From contig NC_080422.1 of assembly GCF_029873635.1 (NCBI RefSeq), positions 4,444,001-4,508,000 of the forward strand: a stretch of DNA of 64,000 bases. The letters are read 5' to 3'. The position numbers and the translations under genes were made by a program. The DNA comes from Malania oleifera (Eukaryota; Streptophyta; Magnoliopsida; Santalales; Ximeniaceae). The notes beneath the pieces were generated by a model. The model saw nothing but the letters and a program-made list of their open reading frames with translations. It ran no database searches and was not told where the DNA came from. Shown piece by piece: positions 35,086-48,239 of the stretch (the first letter of the stretch is position 1; each line of letters begins with the position of its first letter).

Positions 35086-36929
35086 ATTTTTAAAAAAATT
35101 AATTCAAGATATTTTCCGTCATCAAATCTTTATAATCGGCGAAAATTAAGAGAGTATACATGATAAAAAAGTTTCTTAATTAAGCATAATTTTATTTTAG
35201 ACATTTTTCATTCACAATCCTCTAACATTGGTCGATGTATTTGTAAATATGTATTTTTTTCCTTTTTACTATGAGTGTGATCGGTGGATAATTAGACGTG
35301 CACGTGCACTCATGTATTTTACATATGTTAAGATGCAGATTAAGAGTATTTGAATTTTTAATATTTGAAGATATATATATGACTTGTATTTTACGTATAT
35401 GCAAATAGATGCATTTGTATATGTAAAAGCATGTATATTCGAGCATGTGCACATGCACGGTATGTATATACGTATATGCATGTGCATGTGCATATTCTCG
35501 TGATTTATAAATATAAAAAATTAATTATTTTCCTTTTTTAAGGAAATAACCCTAAAAATGTGTTCGGGGTGTGTAAAGTAAATGCGGGAATAAATATAGA
35601 TATCTTCAAAATAACGAAGATTGTGTATTTCAATGGGTGTTAATAGTATTATTTAGCTTACTAACTCGGGGGTTATTTTTCGAAGCATAGATTATGCGTT
35701 TCCGAATAGATTTCAAACATTTAATGTGTATTTGTGTAAATTTAGACAAAAGTTTGTGATCGTAGTTTCATGTTGTGTTTATGTAAATTGACATAAATTT
35801 GAATTTTAATATTCAAAGAGAAGCTCTTAATTAATCTCCCAAATACAAAATAGGGTATCTTTTAACTTTCGTAGAATGCAATGAATTTGAAAACCTTAAG
35901 AAGCTGTTGCTTAATTTAATCATTTTCTATGTGAATATAATTTCGACAAAAACCCGATTTAATGAAAATTTAACTAGTTATATAAAGATGAATTCAAAAT
36001 ATAAAATTCAAACCGAGTTATCCTTGGATTAGGCTATGTTAAGGTGAGTGCTTAACAAATTTTTCCCATGTCTACTGCAGCCCACCCAATTTTGAATAAA
36101 GAAAAGGGGAAAATTACGTAGAATTCATCTATTCTTTGACTCAAAATAAAGGTATCTTCTGATTTCATGAATGATATCAAACCATCGTGTGCTTCGAACT
36201 AGCAAATCCTACTAGTGAAGCACCATGATAAACCATTTTCATTATTTCAGTAAACAAGTATATGCACTGTTTTATTTACTTAAAACATATATGATCTTAA
36301 CTTTGTTATTCATTCTAAATAACAAGAGGTAATGAAAAGATCGAAGCATCTGGAAAACAATCAATCAAGCTAATATTAATTGCTTGAATTCATACACATA
36401 CAAACTTGAAGGCTCTTAACCATTGATCACATCGAACACATTCTAATCACTCCAAAGCATAGCACTAATCAACTAGTAGGTATTTTACCACCTCATCCAC
36501 TAGTAGATAATGTCATTGTCAATGATGAGGATATGCTAAAAAATGAGCAAGGATTTTGCAATAGTAATGAGGTTTCATCCTAACAAAACTAAGGTTTTGT
36601 TGTAGTTATTATCTTCTTTATCAGTGCCTTATCCTTTATCCTCTTTGTTCTGCTAATTTTTGTAAACTGTAACGCATCCTTGTGAATATTCACAGAGAGA
36701 GAGAGAGGTGAGCAACTCTAAAGGAAATAGTGGGAGCTTGTCTATTGGAGTCCAAGTAATTATAAACATGTTGTGTTCGTAAGGTACAATTCTAATTCAA
36801 GAAATTTCCTGGCATCCTATTACACGTTAAAACTTCATAATCAGCGAAGATGAAGAAAGTATGTATGATTGAGTCCAATTTGTTCACACTCCTCATAAAT
36901 CACTTAGTATATAAACAAGATGTTTTTCC

Positions 36930-37410
36930 CGACTTTTATGCGCGTGTATAATTATGTATATGCACATGTAGATGCACATGTATGTCTGTATGTATCCATG
37001 TGTTTGTGCATGTGTGTGTTAATGGGTATATATGTATGTATGTATGCACGTAGGATGTATGTATGTTTGTAGGGGAATGTGTGTGCATACATATGCAAGT
37101 ATGTGGAGGTCCATGAGTAGGTGTATGCGTGTATATGTCACTTATATTTGTTTGTGCATCTACAAGTGTATACAAGTTTGTAATTATCAGGGATGCATCG
37201 ATGTGCGGGTGACTTTCACCTGCCTCCTCGGGTTTGGTGCTGCACCATAGTATCCAATGTGGCGCAATAGTGGCTAGAAGCCGTGGGTTATAAAAAAAAA
37301 AAAAAAAGAAAGTGTATACAAGTATGTGGAGGTCCATGTACATGCGCAAAGATACATCTATATATGTACAAGCACAGTACAGACGTGATATGCAAGCACA
37401 TACATGCATG
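36930..37410. repeat. Alternating TATG/TGCA low-complexity tract
   Basis: A degenerate purine-pyrimidine alternating region (GTATG, TGCATG, ACATG words) that resembles the shorter one at 35,280-35,500. The two occupy equivalent places in the duplicated blocks. Short open frames here are compositional. Confidence 0.75.
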
Positions 37411-38517
37411 TGCCAAATTAAGTGTTTTCCTTTTAAAAAACCTTTAAAAAAATAGTTTAGGAGTTGCGAAGTTAAGGTAGACAAACATGGGAATAAATAC
37501 AGTTAGGAATTTTCAAAACAAAAAAGATTTTATATTTTAATAAATGTTAATAACTACTAATAACACAATGTTTAGAAAGGTATACTTTGAGCTACATTTG
37601 GGAGCATTGATTTTAAGTACTAAATTTGCGTTCGGGTTTTCTCAATTGAAACATAACATATTTTAGATGTTTTTCATTTGCTTTCCACAGGATTACTTGA
37701 TGTATGTGTGTACTTTTTCTTTCTTTTTAATGTATGTATGAATGAGCAAGTGTGTAGGATAGTTCATATGTGCATGTGCATGTGTATACTTTCGTGTATT
37801 TAAAACATATATAAAAATTAATTATTTTCCTTTAAAAAAAATTTGAAATGTGCAAAGTTATGTTTTTGAAAAATATGAGAATAAATATACAGGTATTTTA
37901 AAAATCGCAAAGACTGTATGTTTCAATTGATGTTAACGTTATTATTATCCAACTGCTAGCATAACCCTATGTTTAGAAACATGGATTTTGAGCTACCTTT
38001 GCATGGATTTCAATCATTAAATCTATATTTGTGTAAATAAATTTAAGAACAATATCTAAACATAAGCTCTCATGCTGCCAAATGCAAAATAGGATATTTT
38101 CCAGTGCATATAGATTCATAGAATGTAATGTCGTATTTAGAAATTAACTTTACAAAGGTGTTGATTTAACTTTTTTTCAACTATAAACATAATTTTAATA
38201 AAAACGTAATTTAATTGAAAATTTATTAATTTTCACAAGATGATTTCAAAATTCATAATTGAGTAATGTTTGGAGAACAGTTTCTGTCTGTGCCTGCTGA
38301 AACCCAACCAATTTCAAATAAAAAGAAAAAATGACACAAATTTCCACTATGGTTTGACTCGCAAGATTTCATGAATAATGTTAAAACACACCTTGCCTCC
38401 CAAAACTTTGCTAATGAAGCTCTACAACAAAGCATCTACATTGTAGATCAACCACCAAACCTTGCTAGCTAGTGAAGCTCTATGACAAAGCAATTCCATT
38501 TTAAAGTCAAGTACATT

Positions 38518-38518
<1 letters not shown>

Positions 38519-38576
<58 letters not shown>
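38519..38576. repeat. Compound (CT)n(CA)n microsatellite
   Basis: About 16 CT units run directly into about 12 CA units. Confidence 0.95.
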
Positions 38577-38870
38577 AAATTAGGGTTTTGCACATAAATA
38601 ACAATTAAAAGCGATTTTAATTGTATATGCATTTAAGATATAATTTTAACCCCTAATATTCTTTGTTGAGAAGAGGTGCCAAAAGACCATAATATCTATA
38701 AAACAATCAATAAGTTAAAAGATTAATTGATTCAATTTATACCCATACAAAATTGAATGCTCTTAACCCTTGTTTAGTCCGAGCACATCTTCATGACCCA
38801 AATTAGGTCATACTTTTCCCACCACTAATCCATTCGTATTTTTTTCCTTTACCAATTTTCCTTTCATGGA

Positions 38871-39477
38871 CACACCACGATTGATAATGTCATCCTCAAT
38901 GAGCTGGCAAGTGAATATGAAGAACATGGTTGTGTGCTAGCTACTAGTGTTGAGGGAGTAGGCTTTGAACTTTGCGCCAAATCAATTACTATCCTAGTTT
39001 GATTAACTAAATATATGGATAAAGTAATGACTAGCATTATGAATATATAGACGTTCAATAAAATTTCCATTCATAGTAGAAATATTCAAAATGAGGTTCC
39101 ATGATTTATATTGTTCGCAAATAACATTGTTTTTATCAAAAAAATAGTATTTGAAATAGAAATGAAGTTAGAATTATAGTAAGAAGCTCCAAATTTTAGG
39201 TTTTTAGAGAAATAGACATAAGATAGAATGCATGAAATGTAATTTTAGTTATTCAAAAAGAATGTTGGAGAAAATATTAAATTTGATGGTCAAAAAATAT
39301 CCGCACCAATAGATTTCATTTCATATATATTATGCAAATTGAATGAGAAATTGAAGAAAATCCAATAGCTAAAAGTGTAAAACAAAGACGTGCTTCAAGC
39401 ATGTTGCATGATCGCATAATGCCATGAAAATAATGGTTTCTTGCAATTCATGGGATCCATTTTTGCAAGAATAACAT
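38871..39477. other. Spacer without recognised gene
   Basis: AT-rich DNA with no convincing coding signal or repeat. Confidence 0.5.
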
Positions 39478-40500
39478 TGTAGAGACTTGGAAAATAATAG
39501 CAACTAAATAATAGAGAGAAAGGGAGGTAATGGGAGGAAAAGGAAAATCCAAAAAAAAAAGACAAAGCAAGGTTCGTCAACGAATGCCCTGGTTTCGTTG
39601 ACGAACGACCTTATATAGTTTGTGGACAAGTTTCAGTGTCTTGTAGACGAAAAAATACCGAAAGAGGATATTTTAGACTTTGGTTCATTGACGAATTCAT
39701 TGCCTTTGTCGACGAACTCCCTTCTTTGGTTCGTCGACGAGGCCATGTGTCTCGTCGATGAAGCCACGTGGCCAACCACCTATAAATACACAAAAAACAA
39801 ATTTTTGGCAAGAAAACCTTCCTTCCTCCATTTTCTCTCTCTAGAATTCAGATCCTTTGCCTTCTCTCTACGATTTTGGTTCCATTTCTCCCCGTTTTGA
39901 CGATCAGAAGTTACCACGTTGATTTTAGGGAGATTCTCTACAACTTAACCAAAGTAGAATTTTGGTTTGAAAAGTTTAGGCACCATCCAAAAATCAAGGT
40001 AAGTGGGTTATTTTAGGGTATATATAGTTAGTAGGCGTTTCTGAACTTCGATCTTGTGTTAGATGAAAATATATTGAAGTAGAGTCGATTAAACTGGGGT
40101 GTTGAGATTACAGGGTTTGAGTTTTCAAACACCACAGGCATGGGTTAAAGATCCTAGCTGGTGTTTTCTCAGGAACCCAAGTAAAGAAAATAAATAATTT
40201 ACAGTTTAGGAAAGTAAGAATATGCGTGTTCGGGAAAAATGTGAGTATGATAATTATTTTGGATATTCAGTTGATTGTCAGGGAGATATATATGTATAAT
40301 TTCAGGGATTTGAGCTTCGAACGCCGCAGGGGCGTAGATTTAGAGCTTTAGTAGGCTTTATAGGAATCAGGTAAGGGAAATATGTTATGCCAGTTAAATT
40401 AGAAATTTTACCAGTAAATTATAGTATTTGATTATAAATTTCATAGTGTGATTTTTAAACAAATCATAGCATAAAGATTATACGGTTTTACAAGAAGGCA
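39478..40500 (+). mobile_element. Partial Gypsy LTR
   Basis: It starts TGTAGAGACTTGG. It carries 7-8 degenerate TCGTCGACGA palindromes (39,570-39,765) and a CCTATAAATAC promoter-like box (39,779). It then follows the same order of landmarks as the LTR at 41,797: a GATC..AGAAGT(T/C)ACCACG block and an ATCAAGGTAAG block, then a CAGGTAAGGG block near 40,369. The far end fades near 40,500 without the usual ..CA terminus, so it is a truncated fossil LTR. Confidence 0.65.
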
Positions 40501-41796
40501 TGGACCTAAGAAGATTAATCGCGAAACAGCTTGTATAGTTCTTTCTGTGATTGGATAATAGATAAAGCTTGTGCATGTTTTCACCAAACGAGTCCCACAG
40601 AGAATTTCTTGCTACCTCCCTGACTGTCGTTTCCCAGTCAAAGCGGTATTGTCTCCATTTCTCTCCTCAATACTAGGTCATTTAGCAGTAATTTAGTTGT
40701 ACTGATATGGAATTTGACTTAGGTTTTATTACTGTAGAAATTACACATATTTATACTCCTTTTAGGTCAAATCTACGTCAATTTTATGGTTATAAATCAT
40801 AAATTCAAGACATAAATAGAAATCATAAATTCAATACGTTTATAAACATTAATCTTGATAAAAAATTTGAATTATTTTTAAACATTAAAGAGGTTAATTA
40901 TTACAGTTGACAAGCTCTTATGCATGATTGTCATGCCTAATGCTTCTTCTCCTTCGTTGTCTAAATATTAGGTGACTTCTGCCTCATATGATTAGGTAAC
41001 ATCTATCACTCAATAACTAGGTGACCTCTATCACCTGATGACTAGGTGATTTCTATTGCTCAAATGGTCACTTGTAATTCCTTAGGGCGATAGAGAAAAA
41101 CTTGCAAGGGCGATCTCTCCATGTAAGATTTGGACCATGTAATTACAATATGCCACATTAGTATTTGGACACATATAAGTAAGAAGTATTGCTTGGTGCA
41201 AATCCCAATGATATTGGTCCTGCATCACTTTAGTGGATCTAGACATTAATATAATATCTTGTAATTGGAAGGTTTCAAATCTTACTTGAAGGAACTACCA
41301 CTTAACTATCTTTCTTAAGATAAGTGATTCACCTTGTATAGGCATACACTTATATATAATGTGATTAGGTGATAAGTGAATCACATTGCATGTACGAGCC
41401 TCTCTTTTAATCCCTAGCAAGACTGAGCAATAAGTGATTTGCTTTATATCGATATTGTCTTGTGCCCTGAGCAAGACCTAACCCACCTTACTCGGGCAAC
41501 CGTATTCACCTAAGACCATGATCAAGTCTTCAATTAGTGACTTTGAAAATGCCAGGACACCTTCTCATTTCACACTTTACATATGTGCACAAACACTACT
41601 ATAAAACAATGACAATGCAAAAAGGTTTATGAATCTATAACATGAACTAGACAAAAAATGAGTATTACCAAATTTGACCATGTAAATGTTTAGGCTTTAT
41701 TTAGTTATGAAAACCAATTTTAATTTTTTTTTTTTTTTTTCAGTTTTTCAAGCAATTACAAAAAATGCATCTTACTTTTTCATTTTTTACATTATT
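40501..41796. other. Spacer with degenerate AGGTGA-word repeats
   Basis: No gene was recognised. Around 40,965-41,060 words such as TAGGTGACCTCTATCAC recur about every 25 bases in degenerate form. The last bases before 41,797 (TTATT) are the probable left target duplication of the large Gypsy element. Confidence 0.5.
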
Positions 41797-42664
41797 TGTA
41801 ACGACCCGAATTTAAAATAGAATTTAAATAATAAAGAAACAGAAATGGAAACAGCAACAGAAGGGAAGCTACTAAGCTTCGTCGACGAACACAGGGTTTC
41901 GTTGACGAAGGCTTTAAAGATTTCCTCGACAAACACAGGGCTTCGTCGACGAGAAAATACCGAGAGGGATTTTTGAGTCAACTGAATTTCGTTGACGAGG
42001 AGTGGATTTCATTGACGAAATTTGTGAAGGACTCGTCGATAAAGGACGGGCTCATTGACGAATTCCGCTGTCCTATAAATATGAAAAATCCGGATTTAAC
42101 TTCTTAATTAAGTTATTCTTCTTCTCTTTCTCTCCCCTTCGGTCATCTCTCTTTCTTCCGTCGATTTCGGGCCAGATTTTCGCTAGATCGACAATCCGAA
42201 GTCACCACGACGCTCCTGGGGAAGTTCTCTCCAAATCTGCCGAAGCAGATCGTTTGTGAAAGTTAAGTGGAAACCATCCCAAATCCAGGGTAAGGCTTTT
42301 TACTCAAATTTTGGATTTGTGACAGTTGAGAAAAGTGTTATACGCGTTAAAATATTAAAGTTTAATACGGAGAGTTTTTGTTTCCAGGGGTGTTGGTTGG
42401 GAACATTGGGAATCATCCCTAAGTCGAGATAAGGTTTTTTAAACCAAATTTGACTTTGTGGCTGTTATAGAAAATGTTATACGCTTAGAAATACTAAAGT
42501 TTAATTCTGAGATCTTTCATTTTCAGGGTGTTGAGTTAGGAACCCTGCAGGTGCGGGGCAGTTTCATTAGGGGCTTTCCAGGAATTAGGCAAGGGGATAA
42601 ACTAAGCTAGTCTGCTTTGAGAAAATGTATGTATATATACTTAGCATCTTATTTGCGGAAAATG

Positions 42665-42703
<39 letters not shown>

Positions 42704-43067
42704 ATATATTTATATATATGTTTTATATTTGCAAAATACTGTCAAAATGATCATATGATTGAATATGTGAAAATCCGTTTATGTGGCATGAGTATAAAAT
42801 GTTGTGAAATACTATTTTCTGGGAATGTGGATGATATGGGTTTTTATTATGGGAAAACCGGCGTACGGGCTGAGATATTTTTACATATATATGATTTGCC
42901 GCGCGTACGGGCCGTGCTATGTGGATATGGTTGCCGGCGTATGGGTCGTGCTATGTGGATGAGATTTGCCAACGTACGGGCTGTGCTATGTGATTTGCCG
43001 GCGTACGGGCCGAGCTATGATAAAATGTTTAATACCGGCGTACAGGCCGATGATTTTCATGATACAC

Positions 43068-43118
<51 letters not shown>

Positions 43119-44116
43119 AATGATATGATTAATGTGAAAATGAATGATATGAGATATCTATGTATCACGATTTTAGTATATGTATAAGATATCAGAACCT
43201 GGTTGGCTTGATTTAGGCTAGCACTTGCACAGTATCGTTGCTATGTGTCCATGGTCTTCGTGATCATGATATTTGTGTTAAAGCCGCTGTACAGAGTTGT
43301 GTGAGATTGGATGATCGATGTGGTTATTTTCAAGTAGTGTGCTGTTATCGCCCCTGGTGTACGGACTAGTTCGGGTAGACCCATCGGACCTACATACTAG
43401 ACTATTGACTTGGTAATGGTCGGCCAACCATTGTGAGATCCTGCCTTCGAGCCACACAACCCAGTCATGTGGGGGTAATACATGACAACAGCCAACTAAC
43501 TTACCAAGATTGTTTTTATGTTATTATTATTATGATATGAGATGAGATATACTTATGAAATGCAGTATGTTCTGCCATGTTTTGATATACATATGTTTTT
43601 TTCCCAGATTTGATAAATAGTACTGAATATGATATGTATGGTATATGTAGAACACGGTATACTCATGTTGCCACATACTGGTATTAGTTTATTTCCCTTA
43701 CTGAGAGGTGTCTCACCCCTAAATCTTATAAATTTTTCAGGAGCACCTGATAGGAGAGCGGGAAAAGCCCCGCTGATCTAAAGTTTTTTATCTGCCCTCT
43801 ACGAAGGGTAGGTTTTTGTAGAGACAGTTAGGTTTTTGTGGGGATTGTCCCTAGAAGTGATTTTTGGGATGTATATATGAGATACAGTGATTATAGTAAC
43901 TCTGGTATTGTAATGCATGTTGTGATAAGCTGTATATGGTTATATGTTTTCTGCTGCTTAGGCTTCTGCTATATATATAAATACTCTGATATATCCCTGG
44001 TACCCACGGGTCTAAGTGGATTGTGACCTTCTGAGCTGGAATGTGTGATTTGTGGTATTGATTGATGTTGATAATATTATATAAAAAAAATGTGGAAAAA
44101 TGAGCAGGTTGTGACA
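41797..44116 (+). repeat. 5' LTR of the large Gypsy element
   Basis: It runs from TGTAACGACCCG to ..GGTTGTGACA (2,320 bp). U3 holds eight TCGTCGACGA-like palindromes (41,877-42,065), followed by a CCTATAAATATG box. Next come (TA)n tracts (42,663-42,720 and 43,066-43,117) around a short ~29-bp minisatellite (42,855-43,055). After these come an ACACAACCCAGTCATG motif and the ACTGAGAGGTGTCTCACC block (43,699). Confidence 0.9.
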
Positions 44117-44401
44117 ATTTGGTATTAGAGCCAAGTTTGTTAGGTTTTGTAGACTTTAGAATGTAGCAGAAACAATACCAGAGTTTAGGAAAAGATTTGA
44201 GGATTTGTTCTACAGTCCAGAAGCAGGACTTCACTAGTAGTTTATGTGTTTTTCCTAGGGTGGCGATTTCAGGAAAACCATAGTAAGTTATTGTCGGGTT
44301 GTGTTCCTAGAATGTAGGACTGGGGATTAGAAATGAGTTGGAAATGTTGAGATAAGTGGTGAGGATAGGTGGGTAAAATATAAGGGTAGGATTTTTGAGT
44401 T

Positions 44402-45859
44402 GTGTCTATTGTTTTCAGGATGGATCCGGAAGGAAATAGTGCCCATGCCAGTGGCAGTGATGGAGTAGGACCATTAGGTGCAGCTGGGACCGACTCTGAC
44501 GCGGTATTACGTAGTGTGGCTCAGCTAGTTATGGCTAAGATCGCTAGGAGCTCGAGGGAGCAAAGTGGTCCATCTGCAGGCCATGGGTGCACCATAGAGA
44601 AGTTCACGAAGATGAATCCTCCAGCGTTCTTAGGCGGAGTTGATCCTGTAGCCGTTGAGAACTAGATGCAGGAGATTGAGAAGATCTTGGTTGTACTATA
44701 GTGTACTGAGGAACAGAGGGTCCTCTTTGCCACCTATAGACTGACAGGAGAGGCTGAGAGGTGGTGGACTGCGGTGAGATTGCTGGAGCAGCAGAGGGTG
44801 ACTCAGATAACCATGACATGGGACCAATTTAAGGAGCTGTTTTTCGATAGATATTTTCCAGCTACTGTCAGGGAGGCTAAGGTAGAAGAGTTCCTGAGTC
44901 TGAAGCAGGGATAGTTATCCGTCCAGCAGTATGCAGCACGTTTTATCGAGCTCTCTCTTTTCGCCTCGTATATTGTTCCTGATGAGGTGAGGAAGGTGAG
45001 ACAGTTTGAGAGAGGCTTGAAACGGAGCATATTCAAGCAAGTGGTGGTGCTTCAAGTCCAGGACTTTGCTGAGTTGGTCGATAGGGTGGCCTTGGTAGAG
45101 GTCGGTGAGCGTCTTGATGCAGAGGAGCAGGGACAGAGGAAGAGATCTACATCTACGGGCTACCAGCAGGGTAATAGATCGGGCTAGTGGAGGAGAGGAA
45201 ATCATGGCAGAGGACGGAGGCAGGAGACGGGAGGACACGAGGCGTAGTCAGGGCAGGGTCCTCCAGCCTGTCAGACTTGTGGTAGGAGGAACTGGGCGGA
45301 GTGTCAAGCTGGTGGTATGGTGTGCTATCTTTGTGGTAGATCGGGGCACATGGTGCGAGACTGTCCTATCCCACCAGATGCAGTTCCGGTGTGCTATCGC
45401 TGCGGTAAACCGGGGCATATGGTACGAGATTGCCTAACCCCACCAGATATAGTTCCAACTCTCAGACCATACCGGCGAGGTTATCAGACACCACGTGGGG
45501 GCCAGCAGAGGAATACAACTCCAACCAGGGTGTTTACTCTGACGCCGGATGAGGCTGAGACTTCAGGTGATGTGGTGACAGGTATGGTGATTATGCTTTC
45601 TTTTAAAGTTATAGCATTATTTGATTCAGGAGCTACACACTCGTTCGTGTCTTCGGGGTGTGTTAAAATATGTGGGGCTGAAACACAGTCATTAGATGTT
45701 GAATTGTTGGTATCTACACCGACTGGGTCGGTAGTGAGATGTAGTAGGGTACTCCGAGGTTGTTTAATTGATATTTAAGCAAAGACTTTGTCTGCTGATT
45801 TGATAGTGCTAGACATGCACGGGTTTGATGTTATATTTGGTATGGACTGGCTAACGGCT
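44402..45859 (+). mobile_element. gag, zinc knuckles and protease start of the large Gypsy element
   Basis: The Retrotrans_gag region (about 44,420-45,130) has the motifs KMNPPAFLGGVD and AERWW. Two CCHC knuckles follow (CYLCGRSGHMVRDC at 45,323 and CYRCGKPGHMVRDC at 45,389). The retropepsin-like region (from about 45,590) has the ALFDSGATHSFVS active-site motif. The reading is broken in several places, and the region is cut by the nested element at 45,860. Fossil. Confidence 0.85.
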
Positions 45860-47344
45860 TGTCACGCCCCGAACCCGAAAACGGGACTCGAAGGTGAATT
45901 TAGGAACCTAACTTGTTTTTGTATCAATCAAAACATACATGATACAACATACAATGAGGGTCCGACCCTGTGGGGTACACGGTTGCCCTATATACATACA
46001 TACAATCATCCATACTATCCAAAATACGTAGCGAAATACGGTCTTTTATACAATAACAGTATCATGCCAGAGTCTATACAACTAGGACATACATTCCCAT
46101 AATACAAAACATACCCCAAGTGTCTACAACTATCCCAATAACCTGGATACCAAAACTCGTACCTAGAAGGTACTAGCAGTAGCTACGACACCCTTACTTC
46201 CACCCGCTAGGATGCTACTTAACGCTACCTGAAGGCCCTGAAAAATATTGTATGTACGTTCTGGGTGAGACACCTCTCAGTAAGGAAGAAACAGTTTATA
46301 TCAGTGTGTGGCATACCAATGTTATTTTATATACGTCATAACACTATATATACGATACAGTTTGAAACAATTCATACAGTTTCATACTTTTCCATACAGT
46401 TCCAGTATTTTCATAAAAATCATTCCAGTGCATACGATACCCAACATACATACATATATACATACATACGGTCAGTGTCGTCACACTAGTTCGCAACTAC
46501 ACCAAGTCACCTCGTCTCACAGCGATTACATTGCTACATACGCAACTACACTGCGACGATCAAGGCCCAATGGTGAATCCATTGCATCATACGCAACAAC
46601 ACAAGGTTACCTAGTCTTACAACGATTACGTTTCTACACATGCAACTACGAAGATCTACGACTCAGGCCCAATGGTGAATCCATTGCTACATACGCAACT
46701 ACACAAGGTCGCCCAGTCTCACCCCGATTACATTGCCATGTGATAACTACGCTGCGACGACCCAAGCTCACTGTGAATCCAATGCTACAAACGGTGTAGA
46801 TCACACCTTCGGTGACCAGCCGAACCATACTGGTGATATTTCACACCCTAGATATAGAGTCAGCCACTCTCGGCGTACGGTAATTAGCCGCCACTAGCCA
46901 ATTTCACAAAACCTGGAATCATTTTGGGAACTCACGTCCCTATACATTTCAGCACAGTAATAAACCGCCACATAGTTGTTTCACAAATATCTGGAACAAC
47001 ATACATACGATTGTAGCATACAAACTTACCGATCCTGATTTCAAAAATGGACTGATATAAACAGAATCCCCTTACCTTAACCCGAAATCCACTACGAACT
47101 CTATGGTCCTCAAAACTACGAACCGAGACTCCAAAATCTACAAACCACAATACTAAACATACTTACAATTCGTACTACTATACATATACCAAATCATAAA
47201 TGAAAACTGAGTCTTACCTCGATTTTGGCTTGAAACCCGAAAACGCTCGAATCGAGATTCCGATCCAATAGAAACGTAGAGAATCCTTCGCTGATCCTCG
47301 CTATCACTTTGGATTTGTAAATCTGGCGACAAACGGTGAAGGAA

Positions 47345-47403
<59 letters not shown>

Positions 47404-47752
47404 CAAAATCTAGAGAGAGAGGGAGAGAATATCCATAGCTTAGCCAAGAAGAAACCCAAATATCTCTTTTATAGACCTTTGACCCGAGGGATTTCATCGA
47501 CGAATTGGTCTTCTCATCGACGAAGTCTTCACAAAATTCATCGACGAACCGGTGGCCTCGTCCACGAACCCTAATATTTCCAATTTTTACCACCTCTCGG
47601 CTTTTTCTCGTCGATGAGGCTCTGAATTTCATTGACGAGAAATCCACTACCTTCGTTAACGAATTATGGCCTCGTCAACGAAGTTTGCAGAATTCCTATT
47701 TTACCCCTCTTTTACATACTTAACCTGTACAATACAAATTCGGGTTCTTACA
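45860..47752 (-). repeat. 3' LTR of the nested Gypsy element
   Basis: Minus-strand start TGTAAGAACCCG, end ..GGGGCGTGACA (1,893 bp). It contains TCGTCGACGA-like palindromes (47,494-47,690), a (GA)n tract (47,350-47,401), three ~113-bp tandem units (about 46,480-46,795) and the GTGAGACACCTCTCAGTAAG block (46,264, plus reading). Confidence 0.9.
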
Positions 47753-48239
47753 ATCTCCCCTCCTTACAAAAATTTCGTCCTCGAAATTTGCAATCTCTCT
47801 TTACAAATACGTTCATACTACTCATACGTACATTCTCTGAGATGAAACGGTGACTATCTATATACAGTCCCTCTACGATACATACATACTCACTCTAGAG
47901 GATACGGCGGCCATTTATACGCTGCCCTGTCACCATACATACCTACATTCACACTCTAGAGAATACGGATGCCATTTATATGCAGCCACGTCACAATACA
48001 TACATACACTCTCTAGAGCATACAATGGCCATTTATACGCAGCCCCGTTACAATACATACATACATGCCCTCACCTATGGTGGAGGAATACCATGGTTAT
48101 ATACATACATAATCTCAGGAGCTCACAATACTACAGGACTCTCCCTGAGACTAACCACTAAATACAACACGATAACAGATGATTACACACATACATACAT
48201 ACTCATATCAACCTGTTATCCAAATACTACTTGAACAAC

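Larger units (their letters stand above)
34850..38870. repeat. Tandem duplication of the SKIP8 upstream region
   Basis: Block 1 (about 34,855-36,580) and block 2 (about 36,585-38,870) are colinear and diverged. CTAGGGTTCTGCTGTAG..CTGATTT (34,861) pairs with CTAAGGTTTTGTTGTAG..CTAATTT (36,590). ATAATCGGCGAAAATTAAG (35,131) pairs with ATAATCAGCGAAGATGAAG (36,838). ACAATCAATCAAG..GAAGGCTCTTAACC (36,358) pairs with ACAATCAATAAG..GAATGCTCTTAACC (38,702). Part of block 2 has an extra internal copy (around 37,420-38,000). Neither block holds a gene. Confidence 0.8.

Noticed and set aside
37180-37310. Possible retroposed fragment ending in an A run (about 37,290-37,305)
   Set aside because: A short GC-richer piece precedes the A run, but I found no box A/B, no homology and no target duplication.
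36936-37484. His/Thr/Cys-rich 182-codon minus-strand frame
   Set aside because: Encoded by a degenerate TATG/TGCA alternating repeat; no domain and no codon structure.
42617-43123. 168-codon frame with Tyr/Ile runs
   Set aside because: Lies in an LTR and is made of TA tracts plus the 29-bp minisatellite.
47153-47647. 164-codon Ser/Leu-repeat frame on the minus strand
   Set aside because: Translation of a (GA)n tract and palindrome cluster inside an LTR.
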